Assembly (NCBI GenBank): GCA_024227565.1
Contig: JAAEUE010000155.1
Location: 31,129 to 95,128, forward strand
DNA from: Alphaproteobacteria bacterium
GTDB taxonomy: Bacteria; Pseudomonadota; Alphaproteobacteria; Rhizobiales; CAJQND01
DNA: 64,000 nt
Reading direction: 5' to 3'
Position 1 is the stretch's first letter. Each line of letters begins with the position of its first letter. The position numbers were made by a program, and so were the translations under genes. Below the pieces are notes generated by a model. The model searched no databases, was not told where the DNA came from, and saw nothing but the letters and a program-made list of their open reading frames with translations. Of this stretch, positions 43,522 through 50,922 are shown one piece after another.

Positions 43522-44130
43522 ATGAGCATGACCTCACCTGATCTGGACTTCCGTCCGCTGACCCCTGCGCTGATGGACAGCTTGCAGATCATTTTCAAAG
43601 GCACCTGGGGCAGAAGCTGCTGGTGCATGCACCCGCGGATGACCGATGCGCAAATGCGCGCGCTGCCAGGGGAGGGGAGCGCCAAGGATCGCAAGCGCGC
43701 GGCCATGGAGAAACTCGCGCGCCGCCCGGTGGCCCCTGGCGTTCTTGCCTTTCAGGGCGATGAGCCCGTGGGCTGGATCGCGGTGGCCCCGCGCGGAGAA
43801 TACGGCCGCGTCGATGCCTCCCGCGCCACACCCCGGGTGGACGAGGAGCCAGTCTGGGTTATTGCCTGCATCGCGGTGCGCAAGGAACATCGCGGCTCGG
43901 GCATTGCGGTTCGCCTGATCCAGGCCGCGGCGGCTTATGCATTGGAAAACGGCGCGCCGGCGGTCGAGGCTTATCCGCGCGCCGGCGAAACGCGAACGGG
44001 CGACGACAATGCCTATTTCGGCACGGAGCCGATGTTCAGGCAGGCTGGCTTTGAGATCGTACGTCCGCCACTGGAAAATTTGCCACGCAATTGGACACCG
44101 CGGGTGACCATGCGAACGAGAGCTCAGTAA
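43522..44130 (+). CDS. GNAT family N-acetyltransferase
   Basis: About 202 residues. The acetyl-CoA-binding motif A is seen in I-A-C-I-A-V-R-K-E-H-R-G-S-G-I-A-V-R-L-I near residue 120 (R-G-S-G being the pyrophosphate loop), preceded by V-G-W-I-A-V-A-P-R-G-E-Y. The N-terminus contains a W-x-C pair (R-S-C-W-C-M-H-P) found in a subset of GNAT proteins. The substrate is unknown. The ATG at 43522 is preferred over a TTG at 43495. The next gene starts four bases after the stop, suggesting cotranscription with the hydrolase. Confidence 0.85.
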   Translation: MSMTSPDLDFRPLTPALMDSLQIIFKGTWGRSCWCMHPRMTDAQMRALPGEGSAKDRKRAAMEKLARRPVAPGVLAFQGDEPVGWIAVAPRGEYGRVDASRATPRVDEEPVWVIACIAVRKEHRGSGIAVRLIQAAAAYALENGAPAVEAYPRAGETRTGDDNAYFGTEPMFRQAGFEIVRPPLENLPRNWTPRVTMRTRAQ

Positions 44131-44134
44131 ACAC

Positions 44135-45052
44135 ATGTATCAGCTCAAAGACTTTGGCTCCTATATGGCCGGTGGACGGGTGCACATGGTCTCCGGCCGG
44201 CCCATCGAAACCATCCAATTCACACCCACAACGCCCTATCAGCATGACCCCAACGGGCATCATTTAGTCGAGCACGCCTATGTCCAATATTTTGTGCCCC
44301 AGGAACGCAATTCAGAACCGCCTGTGGTTTTGGTGCACGGCGGCGGCATGACGGGCAGCATGTGGGAGACCACTCCAGATGGCCGCCCTGGCTGGCTTCA
44401 TCTGCTGCTGAAACAAGGCTTTGAGGTGCATGTGGTCGACAATGTGGAGCGCGGCCGCGCCGGTTGGCATCCTGGCATCTGGGCTGGCGAGCCAGTGGTC
44501 CGCACCATGGAGGAGGCCTGGAGCCTGTTCCGCATTGGCCCCAAAGTGGGATTTGCGTCGCGGACGCCATTTCCCGGGCAGCGCTTCCCGTTGAGCCATC
44601 TGGAGGGTCTATGCCGCCTGTTCGTGCCGCGGTGGACCTCGACGCTCGACTGCCAGGCTGCTGCGTTGGCCCAAGTTCTGTCCGACCTTGGTGGCGCACA
44701 CGTCATCTGCCACAGTCAGGGCGCGCAGGTTGTGTTCAGCGCAGCTGAGCACTGCCGCGGGAGCATCCGGCAGATCACAGCGTTGGAGCCGTCAGGGCTG
44801 CCAGAGGACGATGCCAGCGCGATGGAGGTTCCAATCAAGATGGTTTTCGGAGACTTCACGAACACAACTCCGGTCTGGCGGGCCTTGATCGATCGGTGCG
44901 AAAGCTTTGCGCACAAATCTGGATCAGATGTTTCCTGGCTTGATCTGGCAGAGGCCGGTTTGCCTGGGCACTCCCACATGATGATGATGGATGAGGGCAA
45001 CGAGCATGTGCTTTCTCAAGTGTCGAAATTTGACGATTGCGTTCCAGGATAA
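44135..45052 (+). CDS. Alpha/beta hydrolase (esterase-like)
   Basis: A 305-residue hydrolase. V-L-V-H-G-G-G-M-T-G forms the oxyanion region near residue 70, the nucleophile serine is in V-I-C-H-S-Q-G-A-Q-V-V near residue 195, and G-L-P-G-H-S-H-M-M-M-M-D-E-G-N supplies the catalytic histidine near residue 280. Despite the triad no specific ester or amide substrate can be named. It sits between the GNAT gene and an NCS2 permease gene on the same strand. Confidence 0.85.
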   Translation: MYQLKDFGSYMAGGRVHMVSGRPIETIQFTPTTPYQHDPNGHHLVEHAYVQYFVPQERNSEPPVVLVHGGGMTGSMWETTPDGRPGWLHLLLKQGFEVHVVDNVERGRAGWHPGIWAGEPVVRTMEEAWSLFRIGPKVGFASRTPFPGQRFPLSHLEGLCRLFVPRWTSTLDCQAAALAQVLSDLGGAHVICHSQGAQVVFSAAEHCRGSIRQITALEPSGLPEDDASAMEVPIKMVFGDFTNTTPVWRALIDRCESFAHKSGSDVSWLDLAEAGLPGHSHMMMMDEGNEHVLSQVSKFDDCVPG

Positions 45053-45100
45053 GGCGGATGCTAACATGTGAGGCCAAGGTTCACTGAGGGAGAGAATATC

Positions 45101-46513
45101 ATGGGCACGGGAAATGCGGCGCTGGGCACACCGGAACAATTGAAAGACCCCAATTACACACCGCCCCTCTCTTTGGCGGTCCCCCTTGGCATCCAGCATG
45201 TGCTGGCGATGTTTGTCTCCAACGTAACTCCGGCGATCATCATTGCCGGGGCGGCGGGCTTCGGCTTTGGATCCAATTCGCCCGACTTTCCCAATCTGAT
45301 TTACATGATCCAGATGGCGATCCTGTTTGCCGGCATCGCCACCCTGTTCCAAACCATCGGGTTCGGCCCTGTTGGTGCGCGCTTGCCGATTGTGCAGGGC
45401 ACCAGCTTTGCCTTCATTCCCATCATGATCCCGCTGGTGGCCGGAAAAGGCGTGGACGCCATGGCCGCGGTTATGGGCGGCGTCATCGTCGGCGGTCTGT
45501 TTCACGCCTTTCTTGCCTTGTTTATCGGGCGCATCCGGTTTGCCCTGCCGCCGTTGGTGACCGGGCTTGTGGTGACGATGATCGGGCTGGCGCTGGTCAA
45601 GGTCGGCATCCAATATGCAGCCGGCGGTGTGCCGGCCATCGGCAAGCCGGAATATGGCAGCCTGCAAAGCTGGTCCGTGGCGCTTGTGGTTATTTTTGTG
45701 ACGCTTGGCTTTAAGTTTTTCACCAGGGGCATGTGGTCGGTTGCCGCCGTCCTCATTGGTTTGGTGGCTGGCTACGTTTTTGCCTGGATGCTGGGCATGG
45801 TGAGTTTCGGCAATGTGGGCCGGGCCGCCCCGTTTGCCCTGCCGAGCCCATTTCACTTTGGCTTTGAGTTCAACCTGGCCGCCATCATCGGCTTCTGTCT
45901 GATGGCCTTCATCTCGGCCATCGAAACTGTCGGCGATGTTTCGGGCATTACCAAAGCTGGGGTGGGCCGTGAGGCAACGGGCGAAGAAATTGCCGGTGCA
46001 ACCTGGGCCGATGGTCTTGGAACCGCGATAGCCGGTGTGTTCGGCTCCCTGCCCAATACGTCGTTCTCGCAAAATGTTGGATTGATCGCGATCACCGGTG
46101 TCATGAGCCGGATGGTGGTGACGATCGGCGCGATATTCCTGATCATCTGCGGCCTTATTCCGAAGATTGGGGCGCTGATCTCGACCATTCCGATCCAGGT
46201 GCTGGGCGGCGGTGTGATCGTCATGTTCGGAATGGTTGTGGCCGCCGGCGTGTCCATGCTTTCAGACGTCCACTGGAACCGCCGGAACATGGTGATTTTC
46301 GCGATCTCGATTTCGGTTGGGCTTGGCCTTCAACTGGAGCCAGGTGCACTTCAACATTTGCAGGGTACCGCCAAGGTTCTAATGACGTCCGGCCTATTGC
46401 CGGCGGCCTTCATCGCCATCTTCCTCAATTTGGCGCTGCCCGAAGAGCTAGCAGATGAACAGGTTGAGGAAATTGCAGGCGGCCTGGCCGGTCACGACGA
46501 TGATCCGGTCTAA
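45101..46513 (+). CDS. NCS2 family nucleobase:cation symporter
   Basis: A 470-residue transporter with about 14 hydrophobic segments. The NAT signature Q-N-V-G-L-I-A-I-T-G is present near residue 325, with the preceding glutamate-bearing helix F-I-S-A-I-E-T-V-G-D-V-S-G, both substrate-binding elements of xanthine, uracil and urate permeases. The ATG at 45101 follows GGGAGAG. Purine import would fit a molybdenum hydroxylase nearby, but the two are separated by a terminator and two genes. The stop shares CTAA with that of the hemerythrin gene. Confidence 0.92.
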   Translation: MGTGNAALGTPEQLKDPNYTPPLSLAVPLGIQHVLAMFVSNVTPAIIIAGAAGFGFGSNSPDFPNLIYMIQMAILFAGIATLFQTIGFGPVGARLPIVQGTSFAFIPIMIPLVAGKGVDAMAAVMGGVIVGGLFHAFLALFIGRIRFALPPLVTGLVVTMIGLALVKVGIQYAAGGVPAIGKPEYGSLQSWSVALVVIFVTLGFKFFTRGMWSVAAVLIGLVAGYVFAWMLGMVSFGNVGRAAPFALPSPFHFGFEFNLAAIIGFCLMAFISAIETVGDVSGITKAGVGREATGEEIAGATWADGLGTAIAGVFGSLPNTSFSQNVGLIAITGVMSRMVVTIGAIFLIICGLIPKIGALISTIPIQVLGGGVIVMFGMVVAAGVSMLSDVHWNRRNMVIFAISISVGLGLQLEPGALQHLQGTAKVLMTSGLLPAAFIAIFLNLALPEELADEQVEEIAGGLAGHDDDPV

Positions 46514-47070
46514 TTTGCAGCAGATGCACGCCAGGAGGTGACCTTCTCTGACAGGAGCGAGAACCGGTGGCTCATGGTGTCGGCCCCCAGTGGGTCCTTG
46601 AACTTGCTGACCACATCCTCGATTTCACGCCAGTCCTTTGAGGTCAGTGTATTGGCGGCAACCGGCAGGAAGTGTTGTTCCTCGGCGCTCATGTGCGCGC
46701 GTTCGCCTGAGATGAAGTCGCGGGCGAGTGAAACGAATGTGTCCCGAGGCATTTCAGCTTCCATAAGAACATTCACAACCGCCCGAGTGAACTCGTGCAA
46801 TCGCTCAGAAACCTCTTCATGCAGCTCCTCAAGTTCGCCGAAGGGTTCGACCGATTTTGCATCCCGGGCCTTCAGCTTTCTGAACACCAGATCTTCCTTG
46901 GGATGATGGTAGAGATCAGGGAAGGTCAGGAAATAATCGATGATCTCTCTGATCAAATCATAATCTGGTTGATCGGTTTTCTCAAACAGGTCGATCTGGC
47001 CTTCCAGGAGGTCCAGCAACCGAGCCATGGTCCGGTGTTCGTTTCTGATGGAATCGATTACTGCGGACAT
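46510..47070 (-). CDS. Hemerythrin-domain protein
   Basis: About 186 residues with a hemerythrin HHE four-helix bundle: N-E-H-R-T-M near residue 10, Y-H-H-P-K-E-D-L-V-F near 55, E-E-L-H-E-E near 85, and H-M-S-A-E-E-Q-H-F-L-P near 130 provide the diiron histidine and acidic ligands. Proteins of this kind bind O2 or NO or repair iron-sulfur clusters under nitrosative stress. The ATG at 47070 is eight bases after AGGAGG; one at 47076 is too close. An FNR/NnrR-like box lies 57 bases upstream, fitting a role in low-oxygen nitrogen-oxide metabolism. Confidence 0.88.
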   Translation of the reverse strand: MSAVIDSIRNEHRTMARLLDLLEGQIDLFEKTDQPDYDLIREIIDYFLTFPDLYHHPKEDLVFRKLKARDAKSVEPFGELEELHEEVSERLHEFTRAVVNVLMEAEMPRDTFVSLARDFISGERAHMSAEEQHFLPVAANTLTSKDWREIEDVVSKFKDPLGADTMSHRFSLLSEKVTSWRASAAN

Positions 47071-47126
47071 GGTCATTTCCTCCTGATCAATGCCCAAAAC
47101 CTTGCCATCCGGCCGGCCGATTGGCT

Positions 47127-47140
47127 TTGACTTGGATCAA
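47127..47140. promoter_or_regulatory. FNR/NnrR-type binding site upstream of hemerythrin gene
   Basis: TTGAC-TTGG-ATCAA matches the FNR-family consensus TTGAT-N4-ATCAA at nine of ten defined positions. It lies 57 bases upstream of the hemerythrin start and just beyond the 3' end of napC. Confidence 0.75.
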
Positions 47141-47165
47141 ACAGAGGAAATGCCCGGCCAGAGTT

Positions 47166-47819
47166 TTAGTCAGTCCCCGCCAGGTAAAGCTTCAATTGAT
47201 GCACATGGATATTCGCGCTTGCCATTGCCCCATCTGGCATGGAGTTGGAGGCGCTCATCTTCGGCAGTTCGTGGGAAATGCCCTTATGGCAATCAATGCA
47301 GGTCTTTTCACCGCTCACCAGAAAGCGCTCGTGGGCCTCCGCTGCGCGTTTGCTTTGCCGGGTAAAGTCCATGGCCTCCTCGGAATGGCAGTTGCGACAC
47401 TCCAGACTGTCGTTCGATTTGTATCGGTGCCATTCGCGCTGCGCCAGCTCCAAGCGTTTGGCCTGAAATTTTTCACGGGTATTGATGGTTCCGAAAATCT
47501 TGCCCCAAACCTCCTTTGATGCCTGCATTTTGCGAGCCACCTTGTCGATCCAGTTATGCGGCACGTGGCAGTCAGAGCATTTGGCCCGCACCCCGGATCT
47601 GTTGGAAAAATGGATTGTACGTTTCAATTCCGCATACACATTGTTCCGCATCTCATGGCAGCCCGTACAGAACGCTTCTGTATTGGTGAACTCCATTGCG
47701 GTGTTGAAGCCGCCCCAGAAGATGATGCCGGCGATAAAGCCTCCCATGGTGAGGAACGCCAAGCTGAAATAGGTGCTGGGGCGCCAAAGTGTGTCCCAGA
47801 AGTTTTTGAGCCGGTTCAT
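47166..47819 (-). CDS. napC: NapC/NirT tetrahaem cytochrome c
   Basis: About 217 residues: an N-terminal membrane anchor ([17 protein letters not shown]) and four CXXCH haem motifs, C-T-G-C-H, C-S-D-C-H, C-R-N-C-H and C-I-D-C-H. NapC takes electrons from quinol to the NapAB nitrate reductase in the periplasm. AAGGGG precedes the ATG at 47819 by seven bases. It is intact even though napA and the start of napB upstream are missing, so it may now serve another acceptor or be on its way to loss. Confidence 0.93.
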   Translation of the reverse strand: MNRLKNFWDTLWRPSTYFSLAFLTMGGFIAGIIFWGGFNTAMEFTNTEAFCTGCHEMRNNVYAELKRTIHFSNRSGVRAKCSDCHVPHNWIDKVARKMQASKEVWGKIFGTINTREKFQAKRLELAQREWHRYKSNDSLECRNCHSEEAMDFTRQSKRAAEAHERFLVSGEKTCIDCHKGISHELPKMSASNSMPDGAMASANIHVHQLKLYLAGTD

Positions 47820-47830
47820 GCGCTTGCCCC

Positions 47831-48183
47831 TTACTGCTTTTTCTGGAGCAAAGTGTCTACGTCCACGAATGTGTTGCCCACCCATGGTTTGCTCTCATGT
47901 TGAGAGACGTGACACTGGTTGCAGAAATAGCGCCGCGGCGAAACGGAGGCCAAGAACTGCCCGTCGCGGTCCATGAAATGCGTAATTGACACCATGGGAG
48001 CCTGGCTCTCGCCAACCGCCTTGCGGCTGTGGCAGGTGAGGCACTTGTTGGATCTGAGGTCAACCTGATAGCCATCCGTCTTGTGAGGGATGAGCGGGGG
48101 TTGCTCTGGATAATTGCGCACTTGCCTCAGATCGTTGTTGGACTGCGGCATCATCGGCGGTGCCGACGGATTTTCTGCAAGAG
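47831..48183 (-). pseudogene. napB: napB remnant lacking its 5' end
   Basis: The reading frame encodes the C-terminal part of the dihaem cytochrome NapB: P-P-L-I-P-H-K-T-D-G-Y-Q-V-D, haem motifs C-L-T-C-H and C-N-Q-C-H, and S-K-P-W-V-G-N-T-F. The normal start and signal peptide are absent. Upstream at 48184 the sequence changes abruptly to a 109-bp copy of the PodJ-like gene that happens to stay in frame, so the frame runs on to 48439 within napD in another phase, but that product would have no export signal. Without secretion the haems could not be attached, so it is treated as non-functional. Confidence 0.85.
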
Positions 48184-48292
48184 GGGCCTTAGGCAATGCT
48201 GCGAGCGCCTTGGCTTGTTCCGCCGACAGGCTTGTGCTGTCTCCAGCTTCAACTGGCTCGGCATTTGATATTGAGCCTGTCACGAACGGGTC
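48184..48292. repeat. 109-bp exact copy of PodJ-like gene segment inserted in nap operon
   Basis: 48184-48292 is identical, base for base and in the same orientation, to 51786-51894. In the other copy the segment encodes the stretch before the Sel1 repeats of the PodJ-like protein (D-P-F-V-T-G-S-I-S-N-A-E-P-V). Here it joins the first codons of napA directly to the middle of napB. The flanks differ at once outside the identity. Confidence 0.95.
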
Positions 48293-48300
48293 AATTTCAT
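48286..48300 (-). pseudogene. napA: napA start-codon stub
   Basis: The napD stop TGA (48299-48297) overlaps an ATG at 48300 as ATGA, the usual coupling to napA. The frame reads M-K-L-T-R, like the start of NapA Tat signals (M-K-L-S-R-R), and then S and a TGA stop, because the copied segment takes over at GACCCGT. The remaining roughly 2.4 kb of napA, encoding the molybdenum and [4Fe-4S] catalytic subunit, is not in the window. Confidence 0.75.
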
Positions 48301-48677
48301 GCTGCCGGCTCCTTGAGTTGCGCGCTGTCTGCACGGGGGTCGCTGGCGTCGACGGGCTGGTCGAGCACTGCGCTATCTTCGATTTGGTGATAAACAAGGG
48401 TCGTGCTGACAACGCCGTCCATGACGTTGATCTGCTCAATCAGGTCGGTGACCCGGCCTAGGGATTGGGTTTCTACAACCAGCACAAGCTTGCCACCCGG
48501 ATCTGTGGTGTGAACATCGACTTCTGCAATCGTGCGCAGGGTGCCCGCCAGTTCGTCAGCGCGGCCCGGATGTGCACGGACCAGAAGACTGGTGATGTGG
48601 GTGGTGGTGCTGCAATCCTGTAGCCCCTGCAGGTGATGACGTATGTTGACGTTCCTCGTGTTTTTGCAACGCCCCAA
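48297..48677 (-). CDS. napD: NapD-like nitrate reductase maturation chaperone
   Basis: The protein reads H-I-T-S-L-L-V-R-A-H-P-G, then T-D-P-G-G-K-L-V-L-V-V-E-T and V-L-V-Y-H-Q-I-E-like ending, matching NapD, which binds the NapA Tat signal. Start is uncertain: a TTG at 48677 has GGAGG nine bases upstream but overlaps napF by over 120 bases, while the position where NapD would naturally begin (after GAGGA, near 48640) has ATA, not ATG. The C-terminal 20 residues are a charged tail. With napA lost it has no known client. Confidence 0.72.
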   Translation of the reverse strand: MGRCKNTRNVNIRHHLQGLQDCSTTTHITSLLVRAHPGRADELAGTLRTIAEVDVHTTDPGGKLVLVVETQSLGRVTDLIEQINVMDGVVSTTLVYHQIEDSAVLDQPVDASDPRADSAQLKEPAA

Positions 48678-48951
48678 CGGGACAGACCTCCAGGCAACGC
48701 AGGCAGCCGGTGCACATGTCGCTGGTGATTTCCGGGTGATATTGCCCGCCTAGCTGCGGCCGAAAACGAATGGCCCCGGGTGTGCAGATGTCGTCACAAA
48801 GCCGGCACGCGACCCCGTTTTGGGCGAGACAGTTTGCTGCCACGGTGACGCGTGTTGCCGGCAAGTTGTCAGGCGGATTGCCCGCGATGTGGCGTAAAAA
48901 CCTGCGTCTGGAAACGCTGATCTTTTTGTTATGGCCAGGCCGGCATCCCAT
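48556..48951 (-). CDS. napF: NapF-like ferredoxin, short form
   Basis: A 131-residue frame with an N-terminal S-R-R-R-F-L-R-H motif and two cysteine clusters: C-R-L-C-D-D-I-C with a preceding A-C, and C-T-G-C-L-R-C-L-E-V-C-P-V-G. It matches the C-terminal half of NapF (F-R-P-Q-L-G-G-Q-Y-H-P-E). NapF proteins such as that of E. coli have about 164 residues and four clusters, so the N-terminal pair seems to be missing. The last 35 residues lie in the napD overlap and look unlike NapF. Starts three bases after napE. Confidence 0.75.
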   Translation of the reverse strand: MGCRPGHNKKISVSRRRFLRHIAGNPPDNLPATRVTVAANCLAQNGVACRLCDDICTPGAIRFRPQLGGQYHPEITSDMCTGCLRCLEVCPVGALQKHEERQHTSSPAGATGLQHHHPHHQSSGPCTSGPR

Positions 48952-48954
48952 AGT

Positions 48955-49152
48955 CTATCCAATCGGCGGACCGAAGATGAGCTGAGACATCCACACTATG
49001 AATCCATAGCCGCCGACGCAGACAACCGCCGTTACCGGCGCAAGCACGATGGTAAGCAGTAAGAACGTCTTCAGTTCTGCAGCTCGTGACGGTGGGGCCT
49101 CTGCAGTGCCATCTGTGTTTGAACGCGTGCTGCTCAATGCCTTGCCTCCCAA
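48955..49152 (-). CDS. napE: NapE-like small membrane protein
   Basis: A 65-residue protein with a charged N-terminus and one membrane helix (L-L-L-T-I-V-L-A-P-V-T-A-V-V-C-V-G-G-Y-G-F), ending W-M-S-Q-L-I-F-G-P-P. Matches NapE by the E-L-K-T-F lead-in, the A-P-V-T-A-V helix and the Y-G-F-I-V-W-M motif. NapE is a small integral membrane protein of unknown precise role in nitrate reductase operons. First gene of the series napE-napF-napD-(napA lost)-napB remnant-napC. Confidence 0.88.
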   Translation of the reverse strand: MGGKALSSTRSNTDGTAEAPPSRAAELKTFLLLTIVLAPVTAVVCVGGYGFIVWMSQLIFGPPIG

Positions 49153-49465
49153 CTCATCTAATGAAATGGAGCCAGCGCAAGGCTAGCGGGAAGGAGTCGT
49201 TTAGTTCAACGGCGCCCGGATTGCCTCGATGTAGGTCAAAGAATTCTGCACTCAGTTGGCAGTTTGGAAATGAAAACAGATCATTCCGTTCAAAATGTGA
49301 TCAAAAATTATGACTAATATCCACAGAAGACTCGGGTCATATTGGAACAGAGCTACCACTAAATTTTATATATTCAGGTATAATTGTGACATTATCGCCA
49401 CAAAGTGGTGCTGACTGAATCCTGATCCGGTGTATCGCTTGTTGGGTTAGGTATTTCGCCATAAG
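49153..49465. other. Divergent promoter region between napE and TolC-type gene
   Basis: About 310 AT-rich bases without a gene. Includes the FNR-like box at 49226-49239 on the nap side and AT-rich stretches (AAATTTTATATATTC around 49360) on the side of the TolC-type gene. No terminator or repeat was seen. Confidence 0.6.
49226..49239. promoter_or_regulatory. FNR/NnrR-type binding site upstream of nap operon
   Basis: Read on the minus strand, TTGAC-CTAC-ATCGA differs from TTGAT-N4-ATCAA at two positions. It is 74 bases upstream of the napE start, a plausible activating distance, and resembles the box before the hemerythrin gene. Confidence 0.55.
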
Positions 49466-50893
49466 GTGACTGCAAAACAACGTTTGGGACAATCAAATGT
49501 TGAGGGGCAGGCGGATATCGTGCGTAGTTTGTTTGTTTTGTTGGCTTTTATTGGGTCACTAGCAACAGTTTCTGGTGCTGGTGCCATGTCGCTGCGTGAT
49601 GCGGTCCGACACACTGTAGAAACCAATCCAACCATAGCAGCAGCCAGGGCAAATCGCGCCGCGAGCGGCTATGTGCTTCGTCAATCGCAAGGGCGCTTGG
49701 TGCCCACGATTGATCTGAGCGGTGATCTTCTGGCTCAACGTGTTGATAAACCTCGTGGTCTCGCGCGGGCTGTCAATGACATCACAAATTACCGGCGCCA
49801 GGTTGGCGTCACGGTGCGTCAGATCATGTTCGATGGGTTTGAGCGCGCCAATTCGATTTATCGCGACGCAGCTCGTCTTGATGCGGCCGCCCTCACCGTA
49901 TTGCAGAATTCTGAATCGGTGGGCCTGACCGCTGTGGAGGCTTATATCGACGTCCGGCGGCATTTGGTTCTGGTTGGCATTGCGCAACGCAATGTACGGC
50001 GCCATGCGCAGGTCCTGGGTTTAATCAGGGAGCGCGCCGAAGGCGGCAAGGCCCCGCAAAGTGACGTCAATCAGGCCCGTGAGCGCCTGTTGGTTGCGCG
50101 CGCGGTGACCGAGGACGTAAAGCGCGCGCTTGAAGAGGCCTACGCCAAGTTTCACGAAGTGGTTGGTTTGCAAGCCCGTGGTATTAAGCGGGTGAGAATT
50201 CCACGATCTTTGCCGATGACCAAGAGAGCGGCCGTTAAAATCGCTGTTGCCAATAACCCGGCCATTCGGTCCGCAGATGCGAACATTGATGGTGTGAAGT
50301 TCGATCGCGAACGGGCAAAAGGCGCTTATGCGCCGCAAGTTTTTGCCGAAGGCGGCGCCAGCTATGGCCGCAGACTTGACGGCACCCAAGGGCGCAGTGC
50401 TGATGTAAGGGGCGGGGTCACCTTCACCTGGAATCTGTTTAGCGGCCTCCAGCGCAGAAACCGGCTGAATGAAATGGATGCCCGTGTTAACGCGGCCCGC
50501 TATCAGCGCGATGCGCAGACGCGTGCAGCACGCGGTTTGGCGGAGCGGGCCTGGGCAGGCCTTATCCGAGGCCGCAAGCGGGTGTCGATCATTCGCCAGC
50601 AAGTGACGATCAACCAGGGTATCGTTAAGTCCTATCAGGAAGAATATGAGTTGGGGAAACGTAGCCTCCTCGATCTTCTCGACGGGGAGAGTGCCCTCTT
50701 CAACAGCCGCTTCCAGCTTTCAAGCGTGCAGGCCGTTTACACGTTCGCGGCCTATCAATTGATCGCAAGCACCGGCAGATTGCTCGAAGCATTGGGCGTT
50801 GCCGCCCCTGTTGAGGTCAAGGCTGATCACCGGCTGCAAAGCCAGAAGCCGCTCGGTATCTTCAACATAGAAATCGAGCCGCTGCGGCAATAA
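49466..50893 (+). CDS. TolC family outer-membrane channel protein
   Basis: A 475-residue outer-membrane efflux protein with two internal repeats: S-L-R-D-A-V-R-H-T-V-E-T-N-P-T-I near residue 42 and K-R-A-A-V-K-I-A-V-A-N-N-P-A-I near 255, each followed by long helices; Y-E-L-G-K-R-S-L-L-D-L-L-D near residue 395 is typical of type I secretion TolC proteins. The longest frame starts at GTG 49466, but a GTG at 49520 begins directly with a signal peptide (L-F-V-L-L-A-F-I-G-S-L-A) and may be the true start. It could serve export of the giant RTX protein at the right end; no ABC exporter or adaptor is in the window. Confidence 0.9.
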   Translation: MTAKQRLGQSNVEGQADIVRSLFVLLAFIGSLATVSGAGAMSLRDAVRHTVETNPTIAAARANRAASGYVLRQSQGRLVPTIDLSGDLLAQRVDKPRGLARAVNDITNYRRQVGVTVRQIMFDGFERANSIYRDAARLDAAALTVLQNSESVGLTAVEAYIDVRRHLVLVGIAQRNVRRHAQVLGLIRERAEGGKAPQSDVNQARERLLVARAVTEDVKRALEEAYAKFHEVVGLQARGIKRVRIPRSLPMTKRAAVKIAVANNPAIRSADANIDGVKFDRERAKGAYAPQVFAEGGASYGRRLDGTQGRSADVRGGVTFTWNLFSGLQRRNRLNEMDARVNAARYQRDAQTRAARGLAERAWAGLIRGRKRVSIIRQQVTINQGIVKSYQEEYELGKRSLLDLLDGESALFNSRFQLSSVQAVYTFAAYQLIASTGRLLEALGVAAPVEVKADHRLQSQKPLGIFNIEIEPLRQ

Positions 50894-50922
50894 CCAGTTC
50901 CGTAAGAGGCGGTTGGGGTCTT

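Noticed and set aside
44924..46072. 382-codon open frame on the minus strand
   Set aside because: Antisense to the NCS2 permease; charged, repetitive composition as expected from the reverse of membrane-helix codons.
47831..48439. NapB as a complete 202-residue protein
   Set aside because: The N-terminal 100 residues come from the PodJ-gene copy and an off-frame reading of napD, with no signal peptide.
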